64,000 nucleotides of DNA from Defluviitalea raffinosedens (GCF_016908775.1 NZ_JAFBEP010000013.1:1-64000), one strand, 5' to 3'; counted from the first letter of the stretch, positions 45,493 to 55,097 are shown. The notes: a model not told the origin generated them from the letters alone. Made by a program: numbers and translations.

Positions 45493-45903
45493 ATGAAGTA
45501 TAAATACAAAGTTCTGATAGCAGATGCAGATGAAAAAATACTAAGCACTCTAAAAAATCATCTGGAACAGCAAAACTATGAAGTTGAAGTTACTCAAAGT
45601 GCCAAAAATGCTTTTGAGAAAGTTAAAAGCGATAAATACCATATTGCATTGATAGATATAGATTTGCCTGAAATGAGCGGAATTGAGCTTTTAAGGGAGA
45701 TCAAAAGTTTTGATGCTTTAATACAGGTTATAATGATGGCAGAAAATTCTACTATGGATAAAATATTGAACGCCCTTGAATATGGGGCCAATGACTATAT
45801 ACAGAAAACTCTTTCGGATGTAGAGTATATCACACAGATTATAAATTATTCTGTGGAGAAACTGGAGAGGTGGAGGAAATCCATTATTCAAATAATAAAA
45901 TAA
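45493..45903 (+). CDS. degenerate single receiver domain protein (copy B)
   Basis: The 136-residue protein starts at ATG 45493 after TGGAGG. Phosphoacceptor Asp55 is retained (LIDIDLPEM), but the switch residue is Ala (MMAENS) and the Lys105-Pro106-Phe107 triad of copy A (QKPFS) reads QKTLS here. Loss of the Pro that usually adopts a cis bond suggests further decay or a specialised binding role. It sits between cheB and the Hpt-P2-STAS gene, as in copy A. Confidence 0.8.
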   Translation: MKYKYKVLIADADEKILSTLKNHLEQQNYEVEVTQSAKNAFEKVKSDKYHIALIDIDLPEMSGIELLREIKSFDALIQVIMMAENSTMDKILNALEYGANDYIQKTLSDVEYITQIINYSVEKLERWRKSIIQIIK

Positions 45904-45950
45904 CCAATCCCAAACTGATTGGTATCATACTGTATTAGGAGGTAAGCTTA

Positions 45951-47426
45951 ATGGATACCATGTTCCAGTTGTATATGGAAGATACAGAGGAAATGCTTCA
46001 AAAGGCAGAGGAATGTCTTATTCGCCTGGAAATGGAATATTCATCTGTAGAGATTAATGAACTGTTTAGAATCGCTCATACAATTAAAGGATCTTCTCAC
46101 ATGGTAGGGTACGAGGATATTGGAAATATTATGCACAAAATAGAGGATATGCTTGATTGTGCAAGAAACGGTTTCATCTTGTTTGACCAAGACATCGTGT
46201 CTCTATGTTTTAAAGGCTTGGATATTGTTAAGCAGATGCTGGAATACAAAAAAGAAGGTTCCGGAGAGGTGCCAAAGGATCTTATGGATGAAGCTTTAAT
46301 GATTAATGAAGACGTTGGAGCTCTTATCAGATTCGGTAAAAAGGAAGAAAAATCAGTTGTGGTAAAACAGCCAGGTACAGGAATTGTGTCAAGCCTTTTG
46401 AACAAAAAGGTTAAAGGTAGAAATAAGTATTATATTACTTTTTTTATTGAAGAAGATGCACCTATGGTCTCTCCTGTACTTTTAATGATCTTAAAAAGTG
46501 TTGAGGATATTGGTTCCCTTGCGTATTCCAGTGTAACGGACAGTTTCTTTTCCGAATTATCTGGTACGAATGAAATCAAAACTTTTGATTGTATTCTATG
46601 CACAGATATGGAAGAAGCTGAACTGTATGCTTATTTTGACTTGTTTTATGTTGAAAGGATCAACGTAGTAGATCTAACCCGAAATAAGCTGGAAGGAAAT
46701 GATTACTTTTTTAACAGTAGCGATCATACTTTTTATATTATTATTCTAGAAATTTTTATAAGACTATATCATTTGCTTTTTAATAGATCAAAGGAAATTA
46801 AAATAAATGGGGAAGAACCTAACATAATAAAGTCACTATACAGCATAGAGTCTTTATACAGTGAAGCGGTTAACGCCTGTGACAGAATGAAAAATAAAGA
46901 TAAACTCAACCTATTTATCAAGGATTTAAATGAGTTTCTCACTTTTATTACTAAAATGTATAAAAGAGAAAACGCTATTGCTGAAGAACTGTATTCCAAT
47001 ATTCAATTTCAGATGTTGAATCTGAGTAAAAGAGCTTATAATTATGCAAAAGGAAAGTATTTGTTTAGAATTTTAAAACCAGAAAAGACAGATTTTATTA
47101 ATAAATTGAATGATTTTAGTGAAAAAGTCAATAAATCTACAACTTTAGTTATTTTTATTGATCTAAGTCAACTGGATATTTTATATGAAAATGAGGTAAA
47201 AACTCTCATTGAGTTTAAAAATTGTATGGAAAATTATGGTTTAGAAATAGGGATTATTGTAAAGGGAATTTATGCCAGAAGAATAATTAACATTTTTGAT
47301 TCAATAAAATCCATTGAAAAATTTAACATATTTCAATCTGAATCGGATGCCCTTTTGGGAATTCTTTATTCCAGTGATTTTTATTATAGAATGCTTAAAA
47401 GGATTGACAACGGACAACTAAAATAA
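45951..47426 (+). CDS. Hpt-P2-like-STAS-like fusion protein (copy B)
   Basis: The 491-residue protein starts at ATG 45951 after TTAGGAGG. His43 in IAHTIKGSSHMVG is conserved, the P2-like region spans about 155-255, and the C-terminal STAS-like domain has FIDLSQLDILYENE, again without the phosphorylatable Ser. The last 15 residues differ from copy A. The Hpt domain is much better conserved between copies than the helical middle (about 260-370). It probably relays phosphate between the CheA at 48616 and receivers. Confidence 0.75.
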   Translation: MDTMFQLYMEDTEEMLQKAEECLIRLEMEYSSVEINELFRIAHTIKGSSHMVGYEDIGNIMHKIEDMLDCARNGFILFDQDIVSLCFKGLDIVKQMLEYKKEGSGEVPKDLMDEALMINEDVGALIRFGKKEEKSVVVKQPGTGIVSSLLNKKVKGRNKYYITFFIEEDAPMVSPVLLMILKSVEDIGSLAYSSVTDSFFSELSGTNEIKTFDCILCTDMEEAELYAYFDLFYVERINVVDLTRNKLEGNDYFFNSSDHTFYIIILEIFIRLYHLLFNRSKEIKINGEEPNIIKSLYSIESLYSEAVNACDRMKNKDKLNLFIKDLNEFLTFITKMYKRENAIAEELYSNIQFQMLNLSKRAYNYAKGKYLFRILKPEKTDFINKLNDFSEKVNKSTTLVIFIDLSQLDILYENEVKTLIEFKNCMENYGLEIGIIVKGIYARRIINIFDSIKSIEKFNIFQSESDALLGILYSSDFYYRMLKRIDNGQLK

Positions 47427-47655
47427 GAAATGATTAATATATATAAATTACATAGGTTCAGCAGTTATAATGTCATAAATGTTGTAAGTGATGCCGCCTG
47501 CTGCAATGATACCTTCGCTAGTATAGCAGTCGCTTATGCAATGAAGTTTTGAAATGTAATATGACAGCCCGTGTACTGTAATAAATGCTGGAGGACCATT
47601 TTGAAAAGGTGAGCGATGCTGCTTAAGAAGCTATGAGTGATGAAGAGGTGGAAGA
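47427..47655 (+). other. gap with conserved gene remnant or structured RNA (copy B)
   Basis: About 95 bases (from 47456) match the copy A gap. A CTGCT/AGCAG stem is shared. The coding-like stretch just before cheR has several stops here (for example in the segment matching FEKVREAAKEVM), so it is not translated. Confidence 0.5.
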
Positions 47656-48540
47656 ATGATATTATCTGATGAATTATTTCATAAATTCATAAAATTGATT
47701 TATAAAAAAACAGGAATATATTATGAGCGGAATAAAAAATATTATGTAGAAAAAAGGATCGGAAAGTGTGCGGAATCCCTTGAGATGGACAATTTAAATG
47801 AGTATTATATGATGCTGAAATTTTCGGATGATTCATCTGAGTTCGATAGATTAATTAATGAGCTAACGGTGAATGAAACTTATTTTTTTCGTGATTTTCC
47901 TCAATTGCGCAATTTTGCAGAGGATGTGTTACCTATAGTTGTTAGAGAGAAAGGTGACAGAAAAAAAATAAAAATATGGAGTGCGGCATGCTCCACAGGT
48001 GAAGAACCTTATACCATTTCTATTATTCTTCAGGAGATGCTTGAGCATCCTGAAAAATGGGAAATTGAAATACTTGCTTCTGATATTAATACTGAAGTAT
48101 TGAAAAGTGCGAGAATTGGCATCTATGAAAGCAGAGCTGTAAGGGATGTACCTCCTGAATATTTGGAGAAATATTTTACAAGGATGCAAGACAGGTATCT
48201 TGTCAATCTGAGTGTAAGAAAACCTGTTTCTTTTAAACGGATTAATCTGATGGATCAAAATGAAATGAACGTTGTTAAAGGGTGTGATTTTATTTTCTGT
48301 CGGAATTGCTTGATCTATTTTGATGATGAGTCGAGAAAAAGTGTTCTGGATAGTTTCTACGAATCTTTAAATCCCGGAGGATTTATTTTTCTAGGACATT
48401 CGGAATCCGTAGGAAGATTCTCATCTGCCTATAAAGTTCAAAGAATAGGAGATACAATAGTTTATTCCAGGCCAAAACAGTATTATGGAGAAAAAGATTT
48501 GCCTGTAAATGATGCTCAAATAGCAAGATACTCTTACTAA
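47656..48540 (+). CDS. cheR: CheR chemotaxis methyltransferase (copy B)
   Basis: The 294-residue protein starts at ATG 47656 after GAGGTGG. NETYFFRDFPQL, WSAACSTGEEPYTI and FCRNCLIYFDD are conserved. It has a 20-residue tail (ending IARYSY) that the copy A enzyme lost through a stop codon. Most sequence differences lie at the N-terminus and around residues 180-215. Confidence 0.92.
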   Translation: MILSDELFHKFIKLIYKKTGIYYERNKKYYVEKRIGKCAESLEMDNLNEYYMMLKFSDDSSEFDRLINELTVNETYFFRDFPQLRNFAEDVLPIVVREKGDRKKIKIWSAACSTGEEPYTISIILQEMLEHPEKWEIEILASDINTEVLKSARIGIYESRAVRDVPPEYLEKYFTRMQDRYLVNLSVRKPVSFKRINLMDQNEMNVVKGCDFIFCRNCLIYFDDESRKSVLDSFYESLNPGGFIFLGHSESVGRFSSAYKVQRIGDTIVYSRPKQYYGEKDLPVNDAQIARYSY

Positions 48541-48615
48541 TTTGTGATGGTATCAACTACTTGTGACTGGATTTAAACCACATAAATGCTTCTTTTGATC
48601 TAAGGAGAGAATATT

Positions 48616-50829
48616 ATGTTGAGTAAAATCTATATAGAAGATATTGATGTAGTTAAAGTGTTTATTAATGAATGTATGGAATGCCTTCAAGGATTTGAAA
48701 AGGAAGTTCTGAAGCTTGAAGTGAGATCTGAAGATATGAATTTGCTTAGTCAAATCCTTGAAAAAGTTAAAAGAATTAAGAGGGAGTCTTCTTTTGTAGG
48801 GATATCAGGCATTGTAAGATTAAGCCATGAGATAGAAGTTATATTGGAGGCCATAAGGGATAAAAAAGCAACTGTTGATACAGGACTTATTGATAGCTTA
48901 CTTTCCTGTATAGATTTCTTAGATGCTTATATAAAAGGGATGCATGAGAAATTAAAAGAATATGCCCTGGATGATGAAAATGGTCTGTACCTGGAAAATG
49001 AAGATCATCAGAAAGAAGAACAGTTAGTTGATAACTTGAGACTCGCATATGAAAACTGTAAAAACAGGGAGGATCAAGAAAGCAAAATTTATAATAAAGA
49101 TTCAGAGGAGAAAGAGATTGAAATTTTACAGTCAGAAGAGTTTAAAAAAGGTTTGACGGAAGGAATAAAAGAGCAGTTTCTGATTGAAAGCATGGAAAAT
49201 ATCGATAAAATCGAGAATGATTTGCTTATGAAGCTTGATAGCAATAGTGATGACAGGGAAGCCATCAGTGAATTATTTAGAATGATTCACAGTATTAAAG
49301 GCGGGGCATCAATGTATCTTGCATCATTACCCTCTCAAAACCCGGAATACTTCTCTTTAAAAAAGTTATCCGAAGTTGTGCATACTTTTGAAAGCCTGTT
49401 GGTATTGATAAGAGATAAAGGATTTAAATTTGAAAATAATCTCATTGATTTAAGTTTTTTAGTAATAGATTATTTAAAGTCCATAATGAGTTCTATTATT
49501 TCTGAAGAATTCATTGATTTACATAATGATGATATACTGGATGAAATTAAAGGATGTATTTCACGAATTAAATCTGTCCCCGGCGATACTACAAACTCTG
49601 CAGTCATAAACCAGCTGCAATCCAATAAAATAGATATAACCAAATCAAGCGTTTCACAGACTATTAGAGTTAATCAAGAAAAAATTGATCAAGTGATGAA
49701 TATGATTTCTGAGCTTTTTATAGCTAAGAATTCATTTATGCATATTGCTAAAAGATTAAATATAGATTATGACTTGCCTGAAATGTCGAAAGAAGTTAAG
49801 CAAGTGGGAGCATATATAAACAGAATTTCAGATGAACTTCAAAATGCAATTATGTCCATAAGAATGATAGAAATCAAGACGGTTTTTCAAAGAATGCCCA
49901 GGATTGTACGGGATATAGCGCAGAGTACGGGGAAAAAAATGGAGTTATATATGGAGGGCGAAAATACAGAGCTAGATAAAACAATTATCGAGCAAATTAG
50001 TGATCCTTTAGTGCATTTAATACGTAATGCTGCAGATCACGGCATTGAACTTCCAGAAGAGCGGTTGACAAAAGGGAAATCGGAGACAGGAAAGATTGTA
50101 CTACGAGCTTACAATAAAAATAAACATGTGTTTATTGAGATTGAAGATGATGGTGCGGGAATGGATACTGAAACTTTAAAAAACAAAGCAATCGAAAAAG
50201 GGCTGATCACCAGCACAGACGCTGAAAAGATGAACCGCAATCAATTATTGAATCTTATTTTTCTTCCTGGTTTTAGTACTGCCAAACAGATTACAGAGAT
50301 ATCCGGTCGGGGCGTGGGCATGGATATCGTTAAAAGTAATATTGCTAAACTCAATGGTGCTATAATGATTGAAAGCGAAATGGATAAAGGAACAAAAATG
50401 ATTATTCAATTACCTCTTTCATTGGCTGTTTCTCATGGTTTGATTGTAGAAGCTTCTGGAGAAAACTATATTATTCCTTTGGAATACATAATCGAAACAG
50501 TAAAAATAGATAGGAACAGTATTCATAAGTATAGCGGAAAATATTTTACATGTTTAAGAGGAAATGTGATTAGAATTGAATGGCTCTGCCAGATCTTTAT
50601 GACTGGCGAGAGGAATGCTGATCAAGAAGAGTTGAATGCAGTGATCTTGTCCAATGGGGCCGAAAATTTTGCAATTGTTGTGGACAAGTTAAAAAATGAA
50701 CAGGAATTTGTGGTAAAAACATTGGATGGGCATCTGGCTGCCATTCCTGGGATATCTGGTTCCACTCTGCTGGGAAACGGACAGGTGGTTTTAATTGTAA
50801 ATCCTTTAGATCTACTGCAGCTTATGTAA
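48616..50829 (+). CDS. cheA: CheA histidine kinase with degenerate first Hpt domain (copy B)
   Basis: The 737-residue kinase starts at ATG 48616 after AAGGAG. In the first Hpt-like domain Lys52 replaces the His (VKRIKRESSFVG). The second Hpt domain is canonical, with His225 in IHSIKGG. P2 is absent; P3, P4 (LIRNAADHGIE, EDDGAGMD, GRGVGMDIVKSN) and P5 are present. Compared with copy A a few residues are missing early in P5. It is the last gene of copy B and is followed by a weak terminator. Confidence 0.9.
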   Translation: MLSKIYIEDIDVVKVFINECMECLQGFEKEVLKLEVRSEDMNLLSQILEKVKRIKRESSFVGISGIVRLSHEIEVILEAIRDKKATVDTGLIDSLLSCIDFLDAYIKGMHEKLKEYALDDENGLYLENEDHQKEEQLVDNLRLAYENCKNREDQESKIYNKDSEEKEIEILQSEEFKKGLTEGIKEQFLIESMENIDKIENDLLMKLDSNSDDREAISELFRMIHSIKGGASMYLASLPSQNPEYFSLKKLSEVVHTFESLLVLIRDKGFKFENNLIDLSFLVIDYLKSIMSSIISEEFIDLHNDDILDEIKGCISRIKSVPGDTTNSAVINQLQSNKIDITKSSVSQTIRVNQEKIDQVMNMISELFIAKNSFMHIAKRLNIDYDLPEMSKEVKQVGAYINRISDELQNAIMSIRMIEIKTVFQRMPRIVRDIAQSTGKKMELYMEGENTELDKTIIEQISDPLVHLIRNAADHGIELPEERLTKGKSETGKIVLRAYNKNKHVFIEIEDDGAGMDTETLKNKAIEKGLITSTDAEKMNRNQLLNLIFLPGFSTAKQITEISGRGVGMDIVKSNIAKLNGAIMIESEMDKGTKMIIQLPLSLAVSHGLIVEASGENYIIPLEYIIETVKIDRNSIHKYSGKYFTCLRGNVIRIEWLCQIFMTGERNADQEELNAVILSNGAENFAIVVDKLKNEQEFVVKTLDGHLAAIPGISGSTLLGNGQVVLIVNPLDLLQLM

Positions 50830-50909
50830 AAATAAATTATGGAATTTGAGCATATAGTAAAAGAATTACCAGGATAAATGCAGGTAGGAAATAAGAGATT
50901 CCTAGTAAG

Positions 50910-50960
50910 AGTTTCTGTGCATTGATTTGTTGGAAGGTTGATGTCAGAAACTTTTTTTAT
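50910..50960 (+). terminator. putative terminator of copy B
   Basis: AGTTTCTG at 50910-50917 pairs with CAGAAACT at 50945-50952, followed by seven T. The corresponding copy A tail (39988-40037) retains the T-run but a poorer stem, so read-through from copy A into copy B is possible. Confidence 0.6.
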
Positions 50961-51065
50961 GGTGATAAGAATAAGAGTTCATCAATATTATTGTTAGCCG
51001 AAGGCAAAAGGCTACTTTAGAATATTTGTGAGTGTTTTGAGACCTAAGCAAAGATATATGCATAA

Positions 51066-51095
51066 AAAAATGGCCATGTTTTTACGTGGCCATTC
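51066..51095 (-). terminator. terminator of the CNNM-like gene
   Basis: On the minus strand AATGGCCACG (51094-51085) pairs with CATGGCCATT (51079-51070), followed by a T-run. Confidence 0.85.
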
Positions 51096-51103
51096 TCATT
51101 CGT

Positions 51104-52438
51104 TTATATATCATTTTCGGTACGAGTAGGCTCTTTTAAAGAAACAATCGCCTTTTCCACTTGATGATCTCGAATTTCTAATACCTTGATGAAAAGCCCT
51201 GAAGTTTCTATTTCTACACTTGTTCCGTCCTGCGGAACAGCACCCAGTGCATCGAAAACCAGACCGTTAAAAGTATCGTAATCTTCGTTTGGGAGAGAAA
51301 CACCAAGTACTTTAGATATATCCTCAAGGGAAGCACTGCCATGAATTTTCCATGTTTTGGAGTCAAGCTGTTCAATCGGCGTGATTTCATTTTCTATCAA
51401 TTCGTCATATCCCAAATCACCAACCAGTTGTTCCACAAGGTCGTTTATGGTGACAATTCCGCTCACACCTCCATACTCATCCAGAACTACAGCAAGGTTA
51501 TTGCGACTTTGCTTCATATTGCGGAACAGAACATCAGCCTTAACACTTTCGGGGACAAAATAGGCAGGTTTCACTGCTTTATTCATTACATTTTCCCGGC
51601 TTTTATCTTCCAGGCGGAAATAATCTTTGGCATTTAAGATACCGACAACATTATCAACTGAATTACTGCAAATGGGATAAAGCGTATGACGGCTACTGTA
51701 GATAGTGTTTTTCCAGTCTTCCATGCTTTCTTCCAACCATAGCAGAGAGATTTCAGTTCTGTGAGTGGCTATGTCCCCAGCGGTCAAATCATCAAACTCA
51801 AAGACGTTTTGGATAAATTCCTTTTCATCATGGTCAATTGTCCCTTTCTGACTTCCAAGATCCACCATCATACGAATTTCCTCTTCACTTACTTCTTCCT
51901 CTTCTGCATTAGGATCAATGCCGAGCAATCGCAGAATAGCGTTGGTGGATACGGTAAGAAACCAGACAATAGGAGCAAAGAGTTTGGCAATTCCACTAAT
52001 CAGAGCGGACATTCCTAGTGCCAGGGGTTCAGCTTTTCTCATGGCAACTCGTTTGGGAACAAGCTCACCAAAAATGAGTGTAAAGTATGATAAAACTATG
52101 GTGATGAATATTACAGCAATTGTATCCAATGTTTTTTCAGGGATCGGTACACCCAATTTCATGAACCATCCAACCAGCTTGTCCGAAAAATTATCAGCTG
52201 CAAAAGCACTGCCCAAAAAGCCGGAAAGGGTAATGGCAACCTGAATGGTTGCTAAAAAGCGAGCGGGCTGACTGGTTAGCCTGGCAAGACGGATTGCGCG
52301 TTTGTCTCCCTCAGCTGCAAGCTTCGACAGTTTACTGTCGTTCATAGAAATGACCGCAATTTCTGCACATGCAAAGATTGCATTAAGTGCAATCAGAATA
52401 ACTTGTAATAGGATCATTAATAAAATAGAGCCTTCCAA
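51104..52438 (-). CDS. CNNM/CorC-HlyC family membrane protein (DUF21, CBS pair)
   Basis: The 444-residue protein has an N-terminal DUF21 domain with three to four membrane helices (to about residue 170), a linker with PNAEEEEVSEEEIRMMV, a CBS pair (about 210-335) and a C-terminal CorC/HlyC domain with VLDEYGGVSGIVTINDL. Such proteins, often annotated as hemolysins, are magnesium or sodium exporters in characterised bacteria. It is monocistronic, on the opposite strand to its neighbours, with its own terminator at 51066. Confidence 0.9.
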   Translation of the reverse strand: MEGSILLMILLQVILIALNAIFACAEIAVISMNDSKLSKLAAEGDKRAIRLARLTSQPARFLATIQVAITLSGFLGSAFAADNFSDKLVGWFMKLGVPIPEKTLDTIAVIFITIVLSYFTLIFGELVPKRVAMRKAEPLALGMSALISGIAKLFAPIVWFLTVSTNAILRLLGIDPNAEEEEVSEEEIRMMVDLGSQKGTIDHDEKEFIQNVFEFDDLTAGDIATHRTEISLLWLEESMEDWKNTIYSSRHTLYPICSNSVDNVVGILNAKDYFRLEDKSRENVMNKAVKPAYFVPESVKADVLFRNMKQSRNNLAVVLDEYGGVSGIVTINDLVEQLVGDLGYDELIENEITPIEQLDSKTWKIHGSASLEDISKVLGVSLPNEDYDTFNGLVFDALGAVPQDGTSVEIETSGLFIKVLEIRDHQVEKAIVSLKEPTRTENDI

Positions 52439-52796
52439 AATAAATCCTCCTTATACGATTTCAATACCATATATTTGTCTATGTTGCTAACAGAATATTT
52501 AAATTGCTATTTTTAATCACGCAACATAGTCTATGTCTTATTCATTAATTTTAATATATGGTATAAAGGAGGTTTATCTTCGTTGTTACTCTCACCTTCA
52601 TCCATAGTTTACGAGCGCATCTCCTTTCAAAAAATATTCAAAATTTATTGTATCGAAAAAAATTACTATCGTCAATGTAAAAACTGTAAATATGCTTTAG
52701 AGAGCGTTACGGCAAGGAAGTCATTAAAAAAAGGTAAAATTATGAATTAATTAGAACAGGAAGCGCATAGACTATTATAAATCTAATAAAAAATGG

Positions 52797-52825
52797 TTGA
52801 CAGAAGTATTTCTTTGCTATAGTAT
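52797..52825 (+). promoter_or_regulatory. promoter of the amino acid ABC transporter operon
   Basis: TTGACA at 52797-52802 and TAGTAT at 52820-52825 are 17 bases apart; TATAGT at 52818 is an alternative with a short spacer. The transcript would have a leader of about 180 bases. The rest of the 574-bp gap upstream (52439-52796) holds no supported gene. Confidence 0.55.
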
Positions 52826-52891
52826 ATTATACAGATAAAAATAGTATGGATTACAATAACAGAAAAAGAATGTTAAAGGAGATTTACAGTT

Positions 52892-52948
52892 AGAAATTTT
52901 CGTAGGCTGAAGTAAATTTCTGCCTCTGAACAGGGGTGGGATTTTTTT
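52892..52948 (+). promoter_or_regulatory. possible transcription attenuator in the ABC operon leader
   Basis: AGAAATTT (52892-52899) pairs with AAATTTCT (52914-52921). CCTCT and AGGGG at 52923-52936 form a short second stem followed by TTTTTTT. GTAGGC (near 52903) can alternatively pair with GCCT (52922-52925), giving mutually exclusive structures. No known riboswitch or T-box pattern was recognised. Confidence 0.5.
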
Positions 52949-53012
52949 ATGGCAAAATATTATACTTACTTAGATTTGAAAGGATGTTAAATATGATTGA
53001 AGGGATGAACAT

Positions 53013-53678
53013 ATGAACCTTAACTGGCAGTTTATAGCAGAAAGTTTGCCGCTTTACCGGGAAGCAGCATGGACAACACTGAAACTTGCATTTTGGGGTA
53101 TATTGATTTCTTTAATAATTGGCTTTATATGCAGCATAGTTTTGTACTTCAAAGTAAAAGGATTAAAAGTAGTTGTGCATATTTACATAGAGTTGTCGCG
53201 TAATACGCCTCTTCTTATACAATTGTTTTTTTTATACTTTGGTCTTACTAAACTAGGAATAACATTGAGCGAAACAGCATGTGCGATCATCGGTTTGTCT
53301 TTTTTGGGAGGAAGTTATATGGCGGAGGCTTTCAGAGGAGGTTTAGAAGCTGTAAGCAAAACACAGATAGAATCCGGGTTAAGTATAGGCCTTTCAAAAA
53401 GTCAGCTGGTGAGATATGTGGTTTTTCCTCAGGCCTTTTCAGTAAGTGTGCCTTCAATCGGTGCAAATTGCATTTTCTTATTGAAAGAAACTTCTATAGT
53501 AGGAGCGATTGCAGTGGTTGATCTCATGAATGTAACCAAAGATTTGATAGGAATGTATTATCAGACGTTGGAATCTTTGCTTATGTTGGTAGTTGTGTAC
53601 TTAATCATGATTTTGCCTTTATCATTACTTCTGACGTGGCTGGAAAGGAAAGTTCGGTATGCAGAATTTGGGAATTAG
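53013..53678 (+). CDS. polar amino acid ABC transporter permease
   Basis: The 221-residue HisM/GlnP-type permease has five hydrophobic helices and the EAA-loop pattern EAFRGGLEAVSKTQIESGLSI, which docks to the ATPase. It is the first gene of a four-gene operon (two permeases, ATPase, binding protein). Its 3' end overlaps the next permease by 20 bases. Confidence 0.9.
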   Translation: MNLNWQFIAESLPLYREAAWTTLKLAFWGILISLIIGFICSIVLYFKVKGLKVVVHIYIELSRNTPLLIQLFFLYFGLTKLGITLSETACAIIGLSFLGGSYMAEAFRGGLEAVSKTQIESGLSIGLSKSQLVRYVVFPQAFSVSVPSIGANCIFLLKETSIVGAIAVVDLMNVTKDLIGMYYQTLESLLMLVVVYLIMILPLSLLLTWLERKVRYAEFGN

Positions 53679-54336
53679 TGTTCTTTTTAAGGGAAAGAAT
53701 ATACAGCGTCTGTTGGGAGGGCTATTAATAACATCAAAAATTGCTTTCATTTCTATTATTATTGGTTCTTTGCTTGGAATAATTTTTGGAGTAATTTGGA
53801 CATCAAAGTCCAGATGGATCCGTTCAATTTGTCGTATATACCTTGAATTATTCAGAATAATACCGATTCTCGTTTGGTTGTTTGTTATATATTTCGGGGT
53901 TACAACGGTTATAAATATTGATTTAAGTGGTGAGTTTGTTTCGATTGTTGTATTTACCCTTTGGGGGGCTGCCGAAATGGGGGATATCGTAAGGGGTGCA
54001 TTGGAATCTCTGCCAAAACATCAGATCGAGTCTGGAAAAGCAATAGGCCTTAGTTTTTGGGGGCTTTACAGATATATTCTAATCCCTCAGGCTGTAAGAA
54101 GAATGCTTCCGGGGGCGATCAATTTGGCTACAAGAATGGTTAAGACGACTTCTTTAGTGGTTTTGATAGGAGTTATAGATGTGATTAAAGTAGGACAGCA
54201 AATTATAGAGCATTCTCGCACAGAAGTTCCTACAGCATCTTTTTGGGTGTATGGTTTTCTGTTTATATTGTACTTCATAATCTGTTATCCTCTTTCCCAG
54301 TTATCTAAAAACTTGGAAAATAAATGGAATGTATAG
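53659..54336 (+). CDS. polar amino acid ABC transporter permease
   Basis: The 225-residue HisQ/GlnP-type permease has about five membrane helices and the EAA-like loop DIVRGALESLPKHQIESGKA. It pairs with the preceding permease to form a heterodimeric pore. The ATG at 53659 lies in the 3' end of the upstream gene, indicating translational coupling. Confidence 0.9.
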   Translation: MQNLGISVLFKGKNIQRLLGGLLITSKIAFISIIIGSLLGIIFGVIWTSKSRWIRSICRIYLELFRIIPILVWLFVIYFGVTTVINIDLSGEFVSIVVFTLWGAAEMGDIVRGALESLPKHQIESGKAIGLSFWGLYRYILIPQAVRRMLPGAINLATRMVKTTSLVVLIGVIDVIKVGQQIIEHSRTEVPTASFWVYGFLFILYFIICYPLSQLSKNLENKWNV

Positions 54337-54347
54337 GGGGATTCATC

Positions 54348-55097
54348 ATGCATAAAGAAACAAATGAAGTATTGCTTGAAATTAAGGGAGTGTATAAAAA
54401 ATACGATGATATAACAGTTCTGGAAGATATTCATTTAAGCATCAATAAAGGTGAAGTTGTTGTAATTTTGGGACCTTCAGGTTGTGGAAAAAGTACTCTT
54501 TTAAGGTGCCTTAACGGACTGGAGAAAATACAGGGAGGAGATATAAGATATCGTAATAAAAGTCTTGTTGGGCAAGATGTGAATTGGCAGGAAGTCCGTC
54601 AACGTATAGGAATGGTATTTCAAAATTACGAATTGTTTTCACACATGACAGTTATTGAAAATATCATGTTAGGTCCTGTTAAAGTTCAAAAAAGAGATAA
54701 AAATGAAGTGATGGAACAGGCCAATCAGTTATTAAGCAGGGTGGGCTTACTGGATCGAAAAGATTCTTATCCTCGGCAGCTTTCAGGAGGACAGAAACAG
54801 CGAATTGCTATTGTCAGAGCTTTGTGTATGAATCCTGAGATTATGTTGTTCGATGAAGTGACTGCTTCTCTTGATCCTGAAATGGTAAGAGAAGTTCTGG
54901 ATGTAATATTGGGACTTGCAAAACAAGGGATGACAATGCTGATCGTTACTCACGAATTGTCTTTTGCCCGAGCTGTGGCGGATAAAATAGTTTTTATTGA
55001 TAAAGGAAGAATCTGTGAAATATCGAAACCCGATGAATTTTTTACAAATCCAAAGACAGAACGTGCTCAGCACTTCTTAAATAAATTTCAATATTAA
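54348..55097 (+). CDS. polar amino acid ABC transporter ATP-binding protein
   Basis: From ATG 54348 (AGGGGG upstream; the ATG at 54324 lacks a site) this encodes 249 residues of the GlnQ/HisP type. Walker A is GPSGCGKST, signature LSGGQKQR, Walker B IMLFDEVTASLDP and H-loop VTHEL. Walker B has Glu followed by Val-Thr, slightly unusual compared with DEPTSALDP. Confidence 0.92.
   Translation: MHKETNEVLLEIKGVYKKYDDITVLEDIHLSINKGEVVVILGPSGCGKSTLLRCLNGLEKIQGGDIRYRNKSLVGQDVNWQEVRQRIGMVFQNYELFSHMTVIENIMLGPVKVQKRDKNEVMEQANQLLSRVGLLDRKDSYPRQLSGGQKQRIAIVRALCMNPEIMLFDEVTASLDPEMVREVLDVILGLAKQGMTMLIVTHELSFARAVADKIVFIDKGRICEISKPDEFFTNPKTERAQHFLNKFQY

Larger units (their letters stand above)
40107..50960 (+). 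repeat. chemosensory operon duplication, copy B
   Basis: This arm holds promoter, c-di-GMP-I riboswitch, cheY and small-gene remnants, mcp, cheW3, cheB, receiver, hpt-P2-STAS, cheR and cheA. It is a direct repeat of 27068-40030 with gene loss at both ends. Confidence 0.9.

Noticed and set aside
52531-52605. 24-codon minus-strand frame starting ATGGATGAAGG
   Set aside because: The only Shine-Dalgarno-like sequence (GAAAGGAG) is about 16 bases upstream of the ATG, too far, and the product has no recognisable feature.
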